Numbered from the stretch's first letter, positions 38,639 through 48,060 are shown. The stretch: DNA of 64,000 nucleotides from Cyanobacterium sp. uoEpiScrs1 (GCF_947331815.1 NZ_OX373462.1:545376-609375), one strand, 5' to 3'. Notes: generated by a model from the sequence alone, not told the origin. A program made the numbers and translations.

Positions 38639-39418
38639 ATGTCTACTGAAGTTATTAGTCTGAATCATGTTTGGGTAAAATATAATCAAACTCCTGTCTT
38701 AGAAGATATTAATCTTACTGTTTATGAAGGAGATTTTATTGGAATAATTGGTCCAAATGGAGGGGGAAAGACAACTTTATTAAAACTAATATTAGGATTA
38801 ATCTCTCCTTTTCAAGGTAATGTTAAAATCATGGGAAGGCGAGTATGTTCTGGTCGACAATATATAGGTTATGTTCCTCAAGTCTTAGAATTTGATCAAG
38901 ATTTTCCCGTTAGAGTTGCTGATGTTGTCAAGATGGGTCGATTAGGAAAACGCCGTCTATTACACAGATACAATGCAAAAGATGAAGCCATTGTCAATCA
39001 TAGTCTAGAACAAGTAGGAATAGTCGAACTGCGAAATCGTCCCATCGGTCAATTATCAGGAGGTCAACGTCAACGGGTTTATATTGCTCGCGCTTTAGCT
39101 TCAGAACCTCGTATTTTGCTATTGGATGAACCTACTGCAAGTGTTGATTACAAAATAAAAAGCAGTATTTATGAGTTACTCAAAGATATTAATCAATATA
39201 TTACAATTTTGTTGATATCTCACGATATAGGAGAAATTTTAACCTACGTTAAGAGTATAGGCTCTCTTAATCGCCGTCTGCTCTATAGCGAAAAAGACCA
39301 ACTTACAAATAATATTCTTGAACGAACTTATCAATGTCCTATTGATTTTATTGATTATAAAGTCCCCTATCAGATTCTTCCCCAATATTCTTGCCCCTTT
39401 TATAAAAAAAATGATTGA
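38639..39418 (+). CDS. znuC: Zinc ABC transporter ATP-binding protein
   Basis: ZnuC energises zinc import. The 259-aa ATPase has Walker A GPNGGGKT (38-45), signature LSGGQ (140-144) and Walker B with DEPT (164-167), then the His switch (SHD). The C-terminus ends with CPFYKKND. Its stop overlaps the znuB start by eight bases, so the two are translationally coupled. Confidence 0.94.
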   Translation: MSTEVISLNHVWVKYNQTPVLEDINLTVYEGDFIGIIGPNGGGKTTLLKLILGLISPFQGNVKIMGRRVCSGRQYIGYVPQVLEFDQDFPVRVADVVKMGRLGKRRLLHRYNAKDEAIVNHSLEQVGIVELRNRPIGQLSGGQRQRVYIARALASEPRILLLDEPTASVDYKIKSSIYELLKDINQYITILLISHDIGEILTYVKSIGSLNRRLLYSEKDQLTNNILERTYQCPIDFIDYKVPYQILPQYSCPFYKKND

Positions 39419-40235
39419 AAGTATTTTTGAATTATTTCAATTTGAATTTATGCGTAATGCTCTTTTAGTAGGGGTATTAGTTAGTATTGCTTGTGGCATC
39501 GTCGGTACACTAGTAGTTGTTAACCGTATTGTATTTATCAGTGGAGGAATTGCTCATGCAGCCTATGGCGGCATCGGATTGGGCTATTTTTATGATTTTA
39601 ACCCTATTTTTGGGGCGATTATTTTTGCGTTGATGGCAGCTTTAGGAATGGGATGGATAGCTCGAAAGACTAAACAAAGAGCAGATACTTTGATTGGTGT
39701 AATGTGGGCAGTTGGGATGGCGATTGGTATTATTTTAGTAGATTTGACTCCAGGATATAAAGCAGATTTAATGAGTTACTTGTTTGGGAGTATTTTAATA
39801 GTATCCAAAGCCAATCTACTGATAATAGCATGTCTAAATACTATTATTATATTGATAGTGACTATATTTTATAAGGAGCTATTAGCTATTTCTTTTGACC
39901 GTGTTTTTGCATTAACTTGCAATATTCCTGCAGATACTTTTTACTTAATATTAGTTGCCATAATTGCTTTAACAGTAGTAATGGTAATGCAGATTGTTGG
40001 GTTGATTATGGTAATTGCTTTGTTAACAATTCCAGCAGCAATTGCAGAACAATTTTCACAGGATCTTAAGCAAATAATGATATTTTCAATTATTTTAGGG
40101 GGAATTTTTACCACTTTAGGACTTGGTTTATCTTACCGTTTTAACTTGACTTCTGGAGCAACTATTATACTAATATCTGGAACTGCTTATTTAATAAGTT
40201 TAGTTATTAAACAATACAATCAAATCAAAATTTAG
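39411..40235 (+). CDS. znuB: Zinc ABC transporter permease
   Basis: The membrane channel of the zinc importer: 274 aa with about eight hydrophobic helices. Family landmarks are FMRNALLVGVLVSIACGIVG near the start, then GGIAHAAYGGIGLGYF and QIVGLIMVIALLTIPAA. I chose the ATG at 39411 (MIESIFELFQFEF) rather than an upstream in-frame one at 39318, because the longer form would add a 31-residue extension lying inside znuC that does not look like the family. An eight-base overlap with znuC is normal for this operon. Confidence 0.93.
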   Translation: MIESIFELFQFEFMRNALLVGVLVSIACGIVGTLVVVNRIVFISGGIAHAAYGGIGLGYFYDFNPIFGAIIFALMAALGMGWIARKTKQRADTLIGVMWAVGMAIGIILVDLTPGYKADLMSYLFGSILIVSKANLLIIACLNTIIILIVTIFYKELLAISFDRVFALTCNIPADTFYLILVAIIALTVVMVMQIVGLIMVIALLTIPAAIAEQFSQDLKQIMIFSIILGGIFTTLGLGLSYRFNLTSGATIILISGTAYLISLVIKQYNQIKI

Positions 40236-40688
40236 TTAAAATAAAAATTATTAAATATTATTTTTTGTTACAGACATCTAATTATATTCTTAAATAATCA
40301 ATAAAAAGTCTTATTTCTTGGATAGCTTGTCAGAATATAAAGTATAAAGTTGTTAGAACAATCATTAAGTATAATAGGTGAAATTATGTTAAAAAAATAA
40401 TTTAAATTTTTGAGTATATGCTTCAATGGTGTCATTATCAATGATTATTTTATGGATAAATTTAAAGAGCATTATTTGTGTATTAATCAAGCAAAAAAAT
40501 GTAAAATATGTCACATTTCTTATACTTATATTTATTAAATTAAATATATCTAAAAATACTATTTTCTAGAAATATTAAAAGTAAGTATGATGATAAAATT
40601 ATATAAAAAATATTAACTAATATATCTGCGAGCAATAGCAATTTCTTATAAAATCTATAAATATAAAATTATTTGGACATTCTCTCAG
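40236..40688. other. AT-rich spacer
   Basis: About 450 bases after znuB and before the hydrolase gene. No gene, relic or strong hairpin was found. Confidence 0.5.
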
Positions 40689-42374
40689 ATGAGATTTGCT
40701 GGCATTTTTTTAGTTCCTTGGCTATTGACTGCATTTAGTATAGCAATGTTTACCCTTATAACTCCTGTTCAAGGAGCTGAGACAATATATCTACTATATA
40801 ATGCCCTTAATCTTTCAGTGAGAGTTAAATCTTTAGAAAAATTTGCTAAAAAAGGAAAAATAGATAAAAACTTAGCATTCTATTTAGATATTGTCGGGAC
40901 AACAGAAGAAGAAAAAGTCTTATTTCGGGAGGCTTTAATGACCCCTGTAGAGGTTAACCCTGTTTTGTTGTATCGTTTTCTTCGCACTGATGAAGGAGAA
41001 CGTCTTATTGATTATTTTGGAGATGTTATTAACATTCAAGGAGGACGTAATGGCAAATATCCTCTGAGAGGGTCATTAGTCCAAGCAGCCTTTGAACCTG
41101 AAGGATTAAGCTTAATTAATATTCTGAAAAAACTTCCTGTAAATATGCAAATTGATCTCAAAAAAACTTTACGTTTATCTCAACAAATCAAGGTAATTAT
41201 TAACGGTACCTATTTATTTAGTGAAGCTGTCGCTGAATTATCAGAAATTGAAGCTCAAAATGCTGCACCTATTAATTTTGTACAGTTAACTGATATACGA
41301 GAGCCAGGCCCTTTTAAAATAGAAAAACCTAAACGTTGGACTTTACAACATAAAAAGCGAAATATACAGTGGAAAGGACAGGAATTTTATGTCGATGTCT
41401 ATAGACCTCAAACACAGCGTGAGGGTAGAACCCCTGTAGTGATTATCTCTCATGGACTAAGTTCTAGACCGGAAGATTTTGCCAAACGGGCCGAACATTT
41501 GGCTTCTTATGGTTATGTGGTTGCTCTTCCTCAACATCTAGGGAGTGATGTTCAACATCTTCAAGATTTGTTAGAGGGTTATACTAGAGAAATATTTGAT
41601 CTTGATGAATTCTTAAACCGTCCCCTAGATATTAGCCAGACTTTAGATGAATTAGAACGACGTAATATTACTGAGTTCGGCGGAAACCTAAATTTAGAAA
41701 ATGTAGGAATTTTTGGTCATTCTTTTGGCGGTTATACAGTCTTGGCTTTAGCAGGAGCAACTCTAGATTTCAAAGGACTTGAAAAAGATTGTAATATAGA
41801 ACTTGGTAAGTTAAATACAGCATTATTACTTCAATGTCGAGCTTTAAAATTGAAGAGAAAAAATTATAATTTTCGAGATGAACGAATACAAGCAGTTTAT
41901 GCGATTAATCCCGTTAACGCTAGTATTTTTGGAGAACAAGGATTAAGTAAAATCATAATCCCAACTTTCATTGGTGCTGGAAATTACGATCCAGCCACGC
42001 CTTTTGTATTTGAACAGGCTCGATCTTTTCCCTGGTTAACAACTAAAAACCGCTATCTTTTATTGCAAGAAGGTCAAGCACATGTAGATTTTTCTCAACT
42101 AGATGCAGGGTTAACGGATATGATTAAAACTCTTCCAAATTTAACTTTACCTAGTTCAGTTTTACTTGATAATTATACTAATGCAACCATGTTAGCTTTT
42201 TTTGAAATCTATATTGTAAACAATCAAGATTATAAATCTTATCTTCAATCCTCTTATGTTAACCATATCAGTAAAAAACATAACTTTTCTGCTCATTTGA
42301 TTTCAGGAAATTCTACAGAAGGATTAATTAAATTCATTAAACAGTTTAGATTAAACAATTTAGATACAAACTAA
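40689..42374 (+). CDS. DUF1400 alpha/beta hydrolase, secreted
   Basis: A 561-aa protein of the cyanobacterial type with an N-terminal signal (about 1-30, ending VQGAE), a DUF1400 domain (about 30-180: helical, with LSVRVKSLEKFAKKGKIDK) and an alpha/beta hydrolase domain with the nucleophile elbow GHSFGGY and the oxyanion strand VVIISHGLSSRPEDF. Members are annotated as dienelactone-hydrolase-like or lipase-like enzymes; the true substrate is unknown. The predicted place is periplasm or lumen. The C-terminal 60 residues are Lys/Asn-rich. Confidence 0.88.
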   Translation: MRFAGIFLVPWLLTAFSIAMFTLITPVQGAETIYLLYNALNLSVRVKSLEKFAKKGKIDKNLAFYLDIVGTTEEEKVLFREALMTPVEVNPVLLYRFLRTDEGERLIDYFGDVINIQGGRNGKYPLRGSLVQAAFEPEGLSLINILKKLPVNMQIDLKKTLRLSQQIKVIINGTYLFSEAVAELSEIEAQNAAPINFVQLTDIREPGPFKIEKPKRWTLQHKKRNIQWKGQEFYVDVYRPQTQREGRTPVVIISHGLSSRPEDFAKRAEHLASYGYVVALPQHLGSDVQHLQDLLEGYTREIFDLDEFLNRPLDISQTLDELERRNITEFGGNLNLENVGIFGHSFGGYTVLALAGATLDFKGLEKDCNIELGKLNTALLLQCRALKLKRKNYNFRDERIQAVYAINPVNASIFGEQGLSKIIIPTFIGAGNYDPATPFVFEQARSFPWLTTKNRYLLLQEGQAHVDFSQLDAGLTDMIKTLPNLTLPSSVLLDNYTNATMLAFFEIYIVNNQDYKSYLQSSYVNHISKKHNFSAHLISGNSTEGLIKFIKQFRLNNLDTN

Positions 42375-43111
42375 AATCAATTGATTGGAGTTACAAAGCT
42401 TATTATTCTCAGCCATAGAATAATTAAATCTTGACTTATATAAATAATTTACTGGGTTATTTAAGAAACCAAACATAGTAAAATGTTATTTTTTGAAAAA
42501 TCATTCTAACTATTCAAGATAAATAGTATCCATAAATAAATAAAAAATATTTACGCGATAAATCACTCTTTACTCTTGATAATGGTAGGTCCTTATTAAT
42601 TTATATTAATTTTTAAAAATTGTTTCTTAACTGAAATAGCTCTTTCTTTAGCTAGGGATAAATAAAATATAGTCATGTGTAGATTAAGAAATTAATTTTA
42701 GTTTTTAATAAAGTCATATATTGATTTAAGCTCATTATTTTTCTATTAATCTGATTATCAGAATAGAGATATATTTAAATATAAGAGTATATTATACGAT
42801 GATTTACAGTTCCAAAACTTTGACACTGATTTTGTAAAATAATTCAGGCACAGGTGGATTAGAAAATTTTATTCTTAATATAGGCGACATACTTCCTTTT
42901 TTTAACAATTAATATTGGTTCAAACATTAACGATAAACTGGTGATATCTGTAAATAATAAATTGATTATTGATCTAACAAGATTAGACAGAACCTAGGAA
43001 AGAAATGATTGCATATTCAATCATTCCTCATAGAATTATTCTGGAAACCAAAAAGTAATGCATAGTAGTTAATCTTAATGCCTTACCTTTTGGTTAAAAT
43101 ATTATTTTTGT
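42375..43111. other. AT-rich spacer between convergent genes
   Basis: About 740 bases between the converging hydrolase and GTPase genes. I see no open frame of note and no strong hairpin. Confidence 0.5.
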
Positions 43112-44224
43112 TTATTTATCAAATTCTTGAGCTTGACGATCTATAGAAAGAGAAATACACTCTTTCATTTGTTCACACAACATCTGGCTGTCAAGATTCT
43201 GACCAATGAATACAATTTGATTTTTGGGTTCTCCTTTCCACTCATCATCTTCTAGGGTAAACCGTTTACCACTAAGGTGAAAGATGTGACGTTTGGGACT
43301 TTCATCAAACCATAAAATACCCTTAGCACGAAAGACATTATCCGGTAGTTGGTTGTCTAAAAAGTACTGAAATTTGCGAACGGCAAAGGGTTTATCACTT
43401 TCAAAAGAAATAGATATAAATCCATCATTGTCCAAATGATTGGAATGGTGGTGGTCATGATCGTGGTGGTCATGATCGTGGTGGTCATGATCGTGGTGGT
43501 CATGATCGTGGTGGTCATGATCGTGTCTATGTTTGTGATACTTTTTGGACTCTTCAGAATCAAAATATTTACTAGAATTAAATAGCCCGACACTTAGAAT
43601 TAAAGGTAATGGTACTTCAGACTCTCGAGCGCGTAATATTCTGGCCGCTTCTTTAATATCTCGAATTCTAATTTCCAAAGCATCTACATCTGATTTGTTT
43701 ACCAAATCTATCTTATTAAGAATAATAATATCGCCATAAGCAATTTGACTGTAGGCAGCTTGGGAATTAAATAAATCTAGACTAAAGTTAGAACAGTCTA
43801 CCATTGTGACAATAGAATCTAAGAATGTCATATCTCTTAACTCTGTTCCCAAAAATGTTAAAGCGACTGGTAAAGGATCAGCAACTCCAGTAGTTTCAAC
43901 AACTAAATAATCTATATTGTCAGGACGTTCTAAAATTTTATAAACTGCTTGAACTAAATCTTCATTAATAGTACAACAAATACAACCATTGCTCAATTCT
44001 ACTATATTATCTTCAACAGTCACAATGAGTTCATTATCAATACCGATTTCGCCAAATTCATTAACAAGAACTGCTATTTTTAATCCTTTTTGATTGGTCA
44101 GTATATAGTTAAGAAGAGTTGTTTTCCCACTACCAAGAAATCCTGTAATAATAGTAACCGGTAAGCCGTGTTTTGCTAGATCCATCACTTCAGAAGTTAC
44201 TGATGTTTGCATAATCTTCTCCAT
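43112..44224 (-). CDS. COG0523 (CobW/ZNG1-like) metallochaperone GTPase with His-rich arm
   Basis: A 370-aa G3E-family GTPase that should load a metal into a target protein. Walker A is GFLGSGKT (28-35), and the metal-binding CxCC is CICC (81-84). A long His/Asp stretch (about 212-245) joins the GTPase domain to the CobW C-terminal domain. Five identical DHDHH units of it are coded by an exact 15-bp tandem array. With znuABC 3-6 kb away, a zinc role is likely but not proved; cobalt chelation (CobW) and nitrile hydratase activators belong to the same family. The start could also be the internal ATG four codons on. Confidence 0.9.
   Translation of the reverse strand: MEKIMQTSVTSEVMDLAKHGLPVTIITGFLGSGKTTLLNYILTNQKGLKIAVLVNEFGEIGIDNELIVTVEDNIVELSNGCICCTINEDLVQAVYKILERPDNIDYLVVETTGVADPLPVALTFLGTELRDMTFLDSIVTMVDCSNFSLDLFNSQAAYSQIAYGDIIILNKIDLVNKSDVDALEIRIRDIKEAARILRARESEVPLPLILSVGLFNSSKYFDSEESKKYHKHRHDHDHHDHDHHDHDHHDHDHHDHDHHHSNHLDNDGFISISFESDKPFAVRKFQYFLDNQLPDNVFRAKGILWFDESPKRHIFHLSGKRFTLEDDEWKGEPKNQIVFIGQNLDSQMLCEQMKECISLSIDRQAQEFDK
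43448..43522 (-). repeat. Five exact 15-bp tandem repeats coding for DHDHH
   Basis: Units at 43448-43462, 43463-43477, 43478-43492, 43493-43507 and 43508-43522 are identical (GTGGTGGTCATGATC on the plus strand). Each adds DHDHH in frame to the GTPase, so copy number changes lengthen or shorten the metal-binding arm without a frameshift. Confidence 0.97.
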
Positions 44225-44814
44225 TTGCTAAACTTTAGGGCGAAGGCTGCTACGCTAAATATCTAAAGTTAACTATAATGAAAATTGTCGCTTTCACTAA
44301 AGCTTAACTTTTGTGAGTAGTCCTACTGTTTTTTTGATATATTTTTTATTAGTGAGGTTAGTCACCTGTCTCAGTCTAACGTCTTTTACAAATCTAGAAC
44401 AATGTTCTATTGTCGAAACGGGGTATTCTCATTCCAGGTGGGGTTAGATTATGTTCTTACTTTCTCGATTAATTTATTCAAATTGTTATTTATCTTTTGT
44501 CTTCGATTACTTGTAATAAGAATACTCTTAAAATTTTAATACTTTCTGTATTTTTTAGTAAAGAAATATGCCCTCTTTTGGGAAAAACAAATAATTTTTC
44601 TCAAACATTGTAGTCCGTATTCCCTAATTATTTCTTACAACTACTTTGATACCTCCCGCTTCGAGAACGATAACCTTAATAAAACGCCAAGCAGTTAATT
44701 TTTAATGACTATATAGTCATATCATACCAAACACGAATTCAAACCTGAGTATAACCAAATAATATCCATTAATTACTAGACACGTCAATATTTTAAACGA
44801 ATGTTTCATCTCGC
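44225..44814. other. Divergent region of the GTPase and decarboxylase genes
   Basis: About 590 bases between divergent starts. It has a 15-bp perfect palindrome (44395-44409) and should contain promoters for both genes. I see no coding relic. Confidence 0.5.
44395..44409. promoter_or_regulatory. 15-bp palindrome, possible operator
   Basis: The sequence TAGAACA-A-TGTTCTA is a perfect odd palindrome in the divergent region, 171 bases before the GTPase start. It looks like a dimeric repressor site. It resembles SOS boxes of the GAAC/GTTC type, but the spacing is one base short. Confidence 0.35.
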
Positions 44815-46296
44815 ATGACCTCATCGCAAAACAAATTTTTCAACTCTCAATCTAAAATGCCTCTCATTGGGGCATTAATAAAATCAATTGCTCAGAAAAA
44901 TGTAGCTTTCCATACACCTGGACATAAACAAGGGCAAGGAATATCACAACCCCTGGAAAGGTTACTAGGAAAAACTGCATTTACTGCTGATCTGCCAGAG
45001 TTGCCTGAATTAGATAATTTATTTGCCCCATCAGGAGTTATAAAAAAAGCACAAAAATTAGCAGCAGAGGCGTTTGGAGCAGAACAAACTTGGTTCTTAG
45101 TGGATGGTTCAACTTGTGGAATTGTTGCAGCAATTTTAGCTACTTGTAATCCAGGGGATAAGATTGTTTTGCCCCGTAATATCCATCAATCAGCGATTGC
45201 GGGATTAATTTTATCGGGGGCTGTTCCAATTTTTGTTAGTCCTTACTACGATCCTCTTTGGGATCTTTCCTATAGCATTACCCCAAATTCCTTAAAACAG
45301 GTTTTAGAGGAAAATTCTGATGTTAAGGCAGTTATGGTAGTTTATCCTACCTATCACGGTGTGTGTAGTGATATAAAAGCTATTGTAGATTTAACCCATT
45401 GTCGGGGAATTCCTTTATTGGTCGATGAAGCTCATGGAGGTCATTTCACCTTTCACCAAGACTTACCACCCTGTGCTTTATCCATGGGAGCAGATCTAAG
45501 CGTACAATCGACTCATAAAGTATTAGGAGCTATGACCCAGGCTTCTATGTTACATCTTCAAGGTACACGTATTGATCCTCAAAGAATTAGTCGAGCGTTA
45601 CAGTTAATTGAGTCTACAAGTCCGAGTTATCTATTGTTAGCATCTTTGGACGGAGCAAGACAACAAATAGCATTACAGGGAAAAGAACTATTAGATAAAA
45701 CAATTGAACTTTCTAGAAAAGCTAGACAAGAATTAAGTCAGATTCAAGGCTTGTCCATTTTAGATTTAAAAGAACCTTTTGACAGCTTTTATTACTTAGA
45801 TACTACGCGATTAACAGTCAATGTTACAGCTTTGAAGTTAAGTGGTTTTGAAGTTGATAAAATTCTCCATAAACAATTAGGAATAACGGCAGAACTACCC
45901 ATGTTACGTCATTTAGCTTTTATTATTTCTATAGGTAATACAATAGATGATATTACTAAACTGATAGCAGCTTTCCAAGTTCTAGGTAATGCCTATTATT
46001 GTCCCCATACCCCCACCTTTCCATACCCCCATCTTCCTGTACCTCAATCTCCCTATCCCCCCATTTCCCCTCGTGAAACTTTCTTTGCTGTGACAGAAAT
46101 GGTTGACTTTAACTATAGTCTTGGCAGAATTAGTGGGGATTTAATTTGTTCTTATCCTCCAGGAATTCCAATTTTAATGCCCGGGGAAGAAATTACTAAT
46201 CATATCTTAGAATATTTACAAATAGTATTAGCTCTAGGAGCTAGTATTACTGGTTGTAGTGATCCCCATTTACAAAAATTAAAAGTATTAGCTTAA
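44815..46296 (+). CDS. Orn/Lys/Arg decarboxylase family protein
   Basis: A 493-aa PLP enzyme of the fold-I Orn/Lys/Arg decarboxylase class. The PLP lysine lies in SVQSTHKVLGAMTQ, with FHTPGHKQG near the N-terminus and DEAHGGHF for the cofactor Asp. Family members make polyamine precursors (cadaverine, putrescine or agmatine); the amino acid cannot be fixed from sequence. Between the PLP domain and the C-terminal domain (about 396-420) is a Pro-rich insert coded by a C-rich imperfect repeat, odd for this genome. It stands alone, with sppA following 278 bases later. Confidence 0.9.
   Translation: MTSSQNKFFNSQSKMPLIGALIKSIAQKNVAFHTPGHKQGQGISQPLERLLGKTAFTADLPELPELDNLFAPSGVIKKAQKLAAEAFGAEQTWFLVDGSTCGIVAAILATCNPGDKIVLPRNIHQSAIAGLILSGAVPIFVSPYYDPLWDLSYSITPNSLKQVLEENSDVKAVMVVYPTYHGVCSDIKAIVDLTHCRGIPLLVDEAHGGHFTFHQDLPPCALSMGADLSVQSTHKVLGAMTQASMLHLQGTRIDPQRISRALQLIESTSPSYLLLASLDGARQQIALQGKELLDKTIELSRKARQELSQIQGLSILDLKEPFDSFYYLDTTRLTVNVTALKLSGFEVDKILHKQLGITAELPMLRHLAFIISIGNTIDDITKLIAAFQVLGNAYYCPHTPTFPYPHLPVPQSPYPPISPRETFFAVTEMVDFNYSLGRISGDLICSYPPGIPILMPGEEITNHILEYLQIVLALGASITGCSDPHLQKLKVLA
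46003..46070 (+). repeat. C-rich imperfect repeat inside the decarboxylase gene
   Basis: This 68-base stretch is almost free of G and very rich in C, with units like CCCCCATC/CCCTATC. It codes in frame for PHTPTFPYPHLPVPQSPYPP. Such low-complexity C-rich units are unlike the AT-rich surroundings. Confidence 0.85.
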
Positions 46297-46574
46297 TGGA
46301 AAACATCAATTAAAAATGTTAGAATTAAAAGTCTGATGATAATAATCTTGGCTTTTCTGACTGGCTTTAAAGGTATTCCAATCAAGTCAAGGACTGAAAG
46401 TCTTATTCTACAAGGATTCTAAGATATCAGAAACTTGAACTTTATAAAAGTTTAGTTTCTGTAGTTACAGAATACACTCAGAATAAGAGTTCGAAAAGTT
46501 ATTGGCTACTATCATGCTTCAGCCTGGAAAGACTATAACTTTTATCTTGTCTATTAAACCATTAAAAACCGCTT

Positions 46575-47393
46575 ATGATTTGGCCGTTTAAACCTAGACC
46601 AACTAAACAAATTGCCCGCATTGAAGTTAGTGGTGCTATTGCCTCAGAAACTCGCAAAAATGTTCTTAAAGCTTTAAAAATCGTCAAAGAAAAGAAGTTT
46701 CCTGCTTTACTTTTACGAATTGATTCTCCAGGAGGAACAGTAGCGGATTCCCAAGAGATTTATGAAGCAATCAAAAAATTAAGAGAAACAGTTAAAATAG
46801 TAGCCAGTTTCGGCAATATTTCTGCCTCTGGTGGCGTTTATATTGGAGTAGGAGCGGAGTATATTGTCGCTAACCCAGGAACTATTACTGGAAGCATTGG
46901 AGTTATTTTGCGGGGAAATAACTTAGAACGGTTTCTAGATAAAGTTGGAGTTTCCTTTAAAGTGATTAAATCAGGTCCTTATAAGGACATTCTCTCTTTT
47001 GATCGGGAATTAACGATGGAAGAAGAGACTATTCTTCAAGAAATGATTGATGTGAGTTATCAACAATTTGTCAATACAGTTGCTCAAGGTCGTAATTTAG
47101 ATGTAGAGAAGGTTAAAAGTTTTGCTGATGGGCGCATTTTTACTGGACAACAGGCTTTAGAATTAGGGGTGGTGGATCGCCTAGGAACAGAAGAAGATGC
47201 CCGTCGCTGGGTAGCTGAATTGGTGGGACTTAATCCTGATCGAGCTCAATGTTATACAATTGAAGCCCCCAAACCTTTATGGAATCGAATTTTATCTAAA
47301 AATCAAAATAAGTCTGGGTTAAGAGTAGCAATAGATTGGGTTAGATTTGAGTTGGCGACCAATGGTCAACCATTATGGTTATATCGACCCTAA
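46575..47393 (+). CDS. sppA: Signal peptide peptidase, short SppA form
   Basis: SppA degrades cleaved signal peptides in the membrane. This 272-aa short form covers the single catalytic peptidase S49 domain. The Ser nucleophile lies in NISASGGVY (Ser85) and the general-base Lys in GPYKD (Lys137). There is no clear N-terminal membrane helix, so it may be soluble or peripherally bound. It precedes aroH by 40 bases on the same strand. Confidence 0.92.
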   Translation: MIWPFKPRPTKQIARIEVSGAIASETRKNVLKALKIVKEKKFPALLLRIDSPGGTVADSQEIYEAIKKLRETVKIVASFGNISASGGVYIGVGAEYIVANPGTITGSIGVILRGNNLERFLDKVGVSFKVIKSGPYKDILSFDRELTMEEETILQEMIDVSYQQFVNTVAQGRNLDVEKVKSFADGRIFTGQQALELGVVDRLGTEEDARRWVAELVGLNPDRAQCYTIEAPKPLWNRILSKNQNKSGLRVAIDWVRFELATNGQPLWLYRP

Positions 47394-47433
47394 ACTCTAA
47401 GTATTAAGCAAAAGTTGTCGGAGGGATTTGATT

Positions 47434-47817
47434 GTGAATTGCAAAGTGCGGGGTATTCGAGGAGCAACCACAGTATCAGACAATACAAAAGAAGAGATAA
47501 AGGATGCTGTGAACGAATTACTTGAGGCAATCGAAATCCGCAATCAACTTAATCCCGAAGATATAGTCAGTGCGACTTTTACTACTACTAAGGATCTTGA
47601 CGCCATTTTTCCAGCGGCGATCGCTCGTCAACGTCCACATTGGGACAATGTTCCTTTATTAGATTTGCAACAAATGCACGTGGAAGGAAGTTTAAAAAGA
47701 TGTATTCGGGTTTTAATTCACTTTAACACCTCAAAACCTCAGGTAGAAATCTACCATTCTTATTTAAGAGATGCTAGTCATCTTCGTCCCGACTGGCATT
47801 TTATGAAATTGGGATGA
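47434..47817 (+). CDS. aroH: Chorismate mutase, AroH class
   Basis: AroH turns chorismate into prephenate for phenylalanine and tyrosine. The monofunctional trimeric class is about 120 aa; this one has 127. It opens with VRGIRGATTVSDNT and has ATFTTTKDLDAIFPA, the usual core. I chose the GTG at 47434 over a TTG at 47428 because GGAGG (47420-47424) then lies nine bases upstream; the TTG would be only three bases from it. A HIP1 site lies within. A decayed copy of its 3' third follows at once. Confidence 0.94.
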   Translation: MNCKVRGIRGATTVSDNTKEEIKDAVNELLEAIEIRNQLNPEDIVSATFTTTKDLDAIFPAAIARQRPHWDNVPLLDLQQMHVEGSLKRCIRVLIHFNTSKPQVEIYHSYLRDASHLRPDWHFMKLG

Positions 47818-47823
47818 GATTTT

Positions 47824-47968
47824 TCTATTAAATTTATAATAAATTCACATGGAAGAAAGCTTAAAAAGATGTATTTTGGTGTCAAAGTATATCAATACTC
47901 CAAAGTATCAAATAAGCATATATCATTACTTATTTACGAAATACTTGTTACTTAACGGTTTTTCCTGA
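47824..47968 (+). pseudogene. Decayed partial tandem copy of aroH
   Basis: The sequence from about 47824 aligns with aroH from about 47655 at a constant offset of 169 bases. In codon register, aroH HVEGSLKRCIRVLIHFNTSK matches HMEESLKRCILVSKYINTPK, and QVEIYHSYL matches QISIYHYLF. The copy contains only the C-terminal third and then diverges; the frame stops at 47966-47968. It is best read as a duplicated, unselected fragment. Confidence 0.7.
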
Positions 47969-48060
47969 TTTTTTCTATTTATATAAGCTGTTAGCATGGA
48001 CGGTAGTGAGCGTCATTCTGTACTAGAATGGCATGCTATGATGTTTTGTATGTTTTTTAG

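Noticed and set aside
39318-39410. N-terminal extension of znuB from an upstream ATG
   Set aside because: It lies wholly within znuC in another frame and adds residues unlike the family; the ATG at 39411 gives the normal start.
43357-43593. 78-codon frame with repeated IMTTT in the GTPase gene
   Set aside because: It is an alternate-frame reading of the 15-bp repeat array. The DHDHH frame belongs to the complete protein.
44225-44480. Possible cobalamin riboswitch upstream of the CobW-like gene
   Set aside because: I found no conserved B12-box-like sequence or matching helices.
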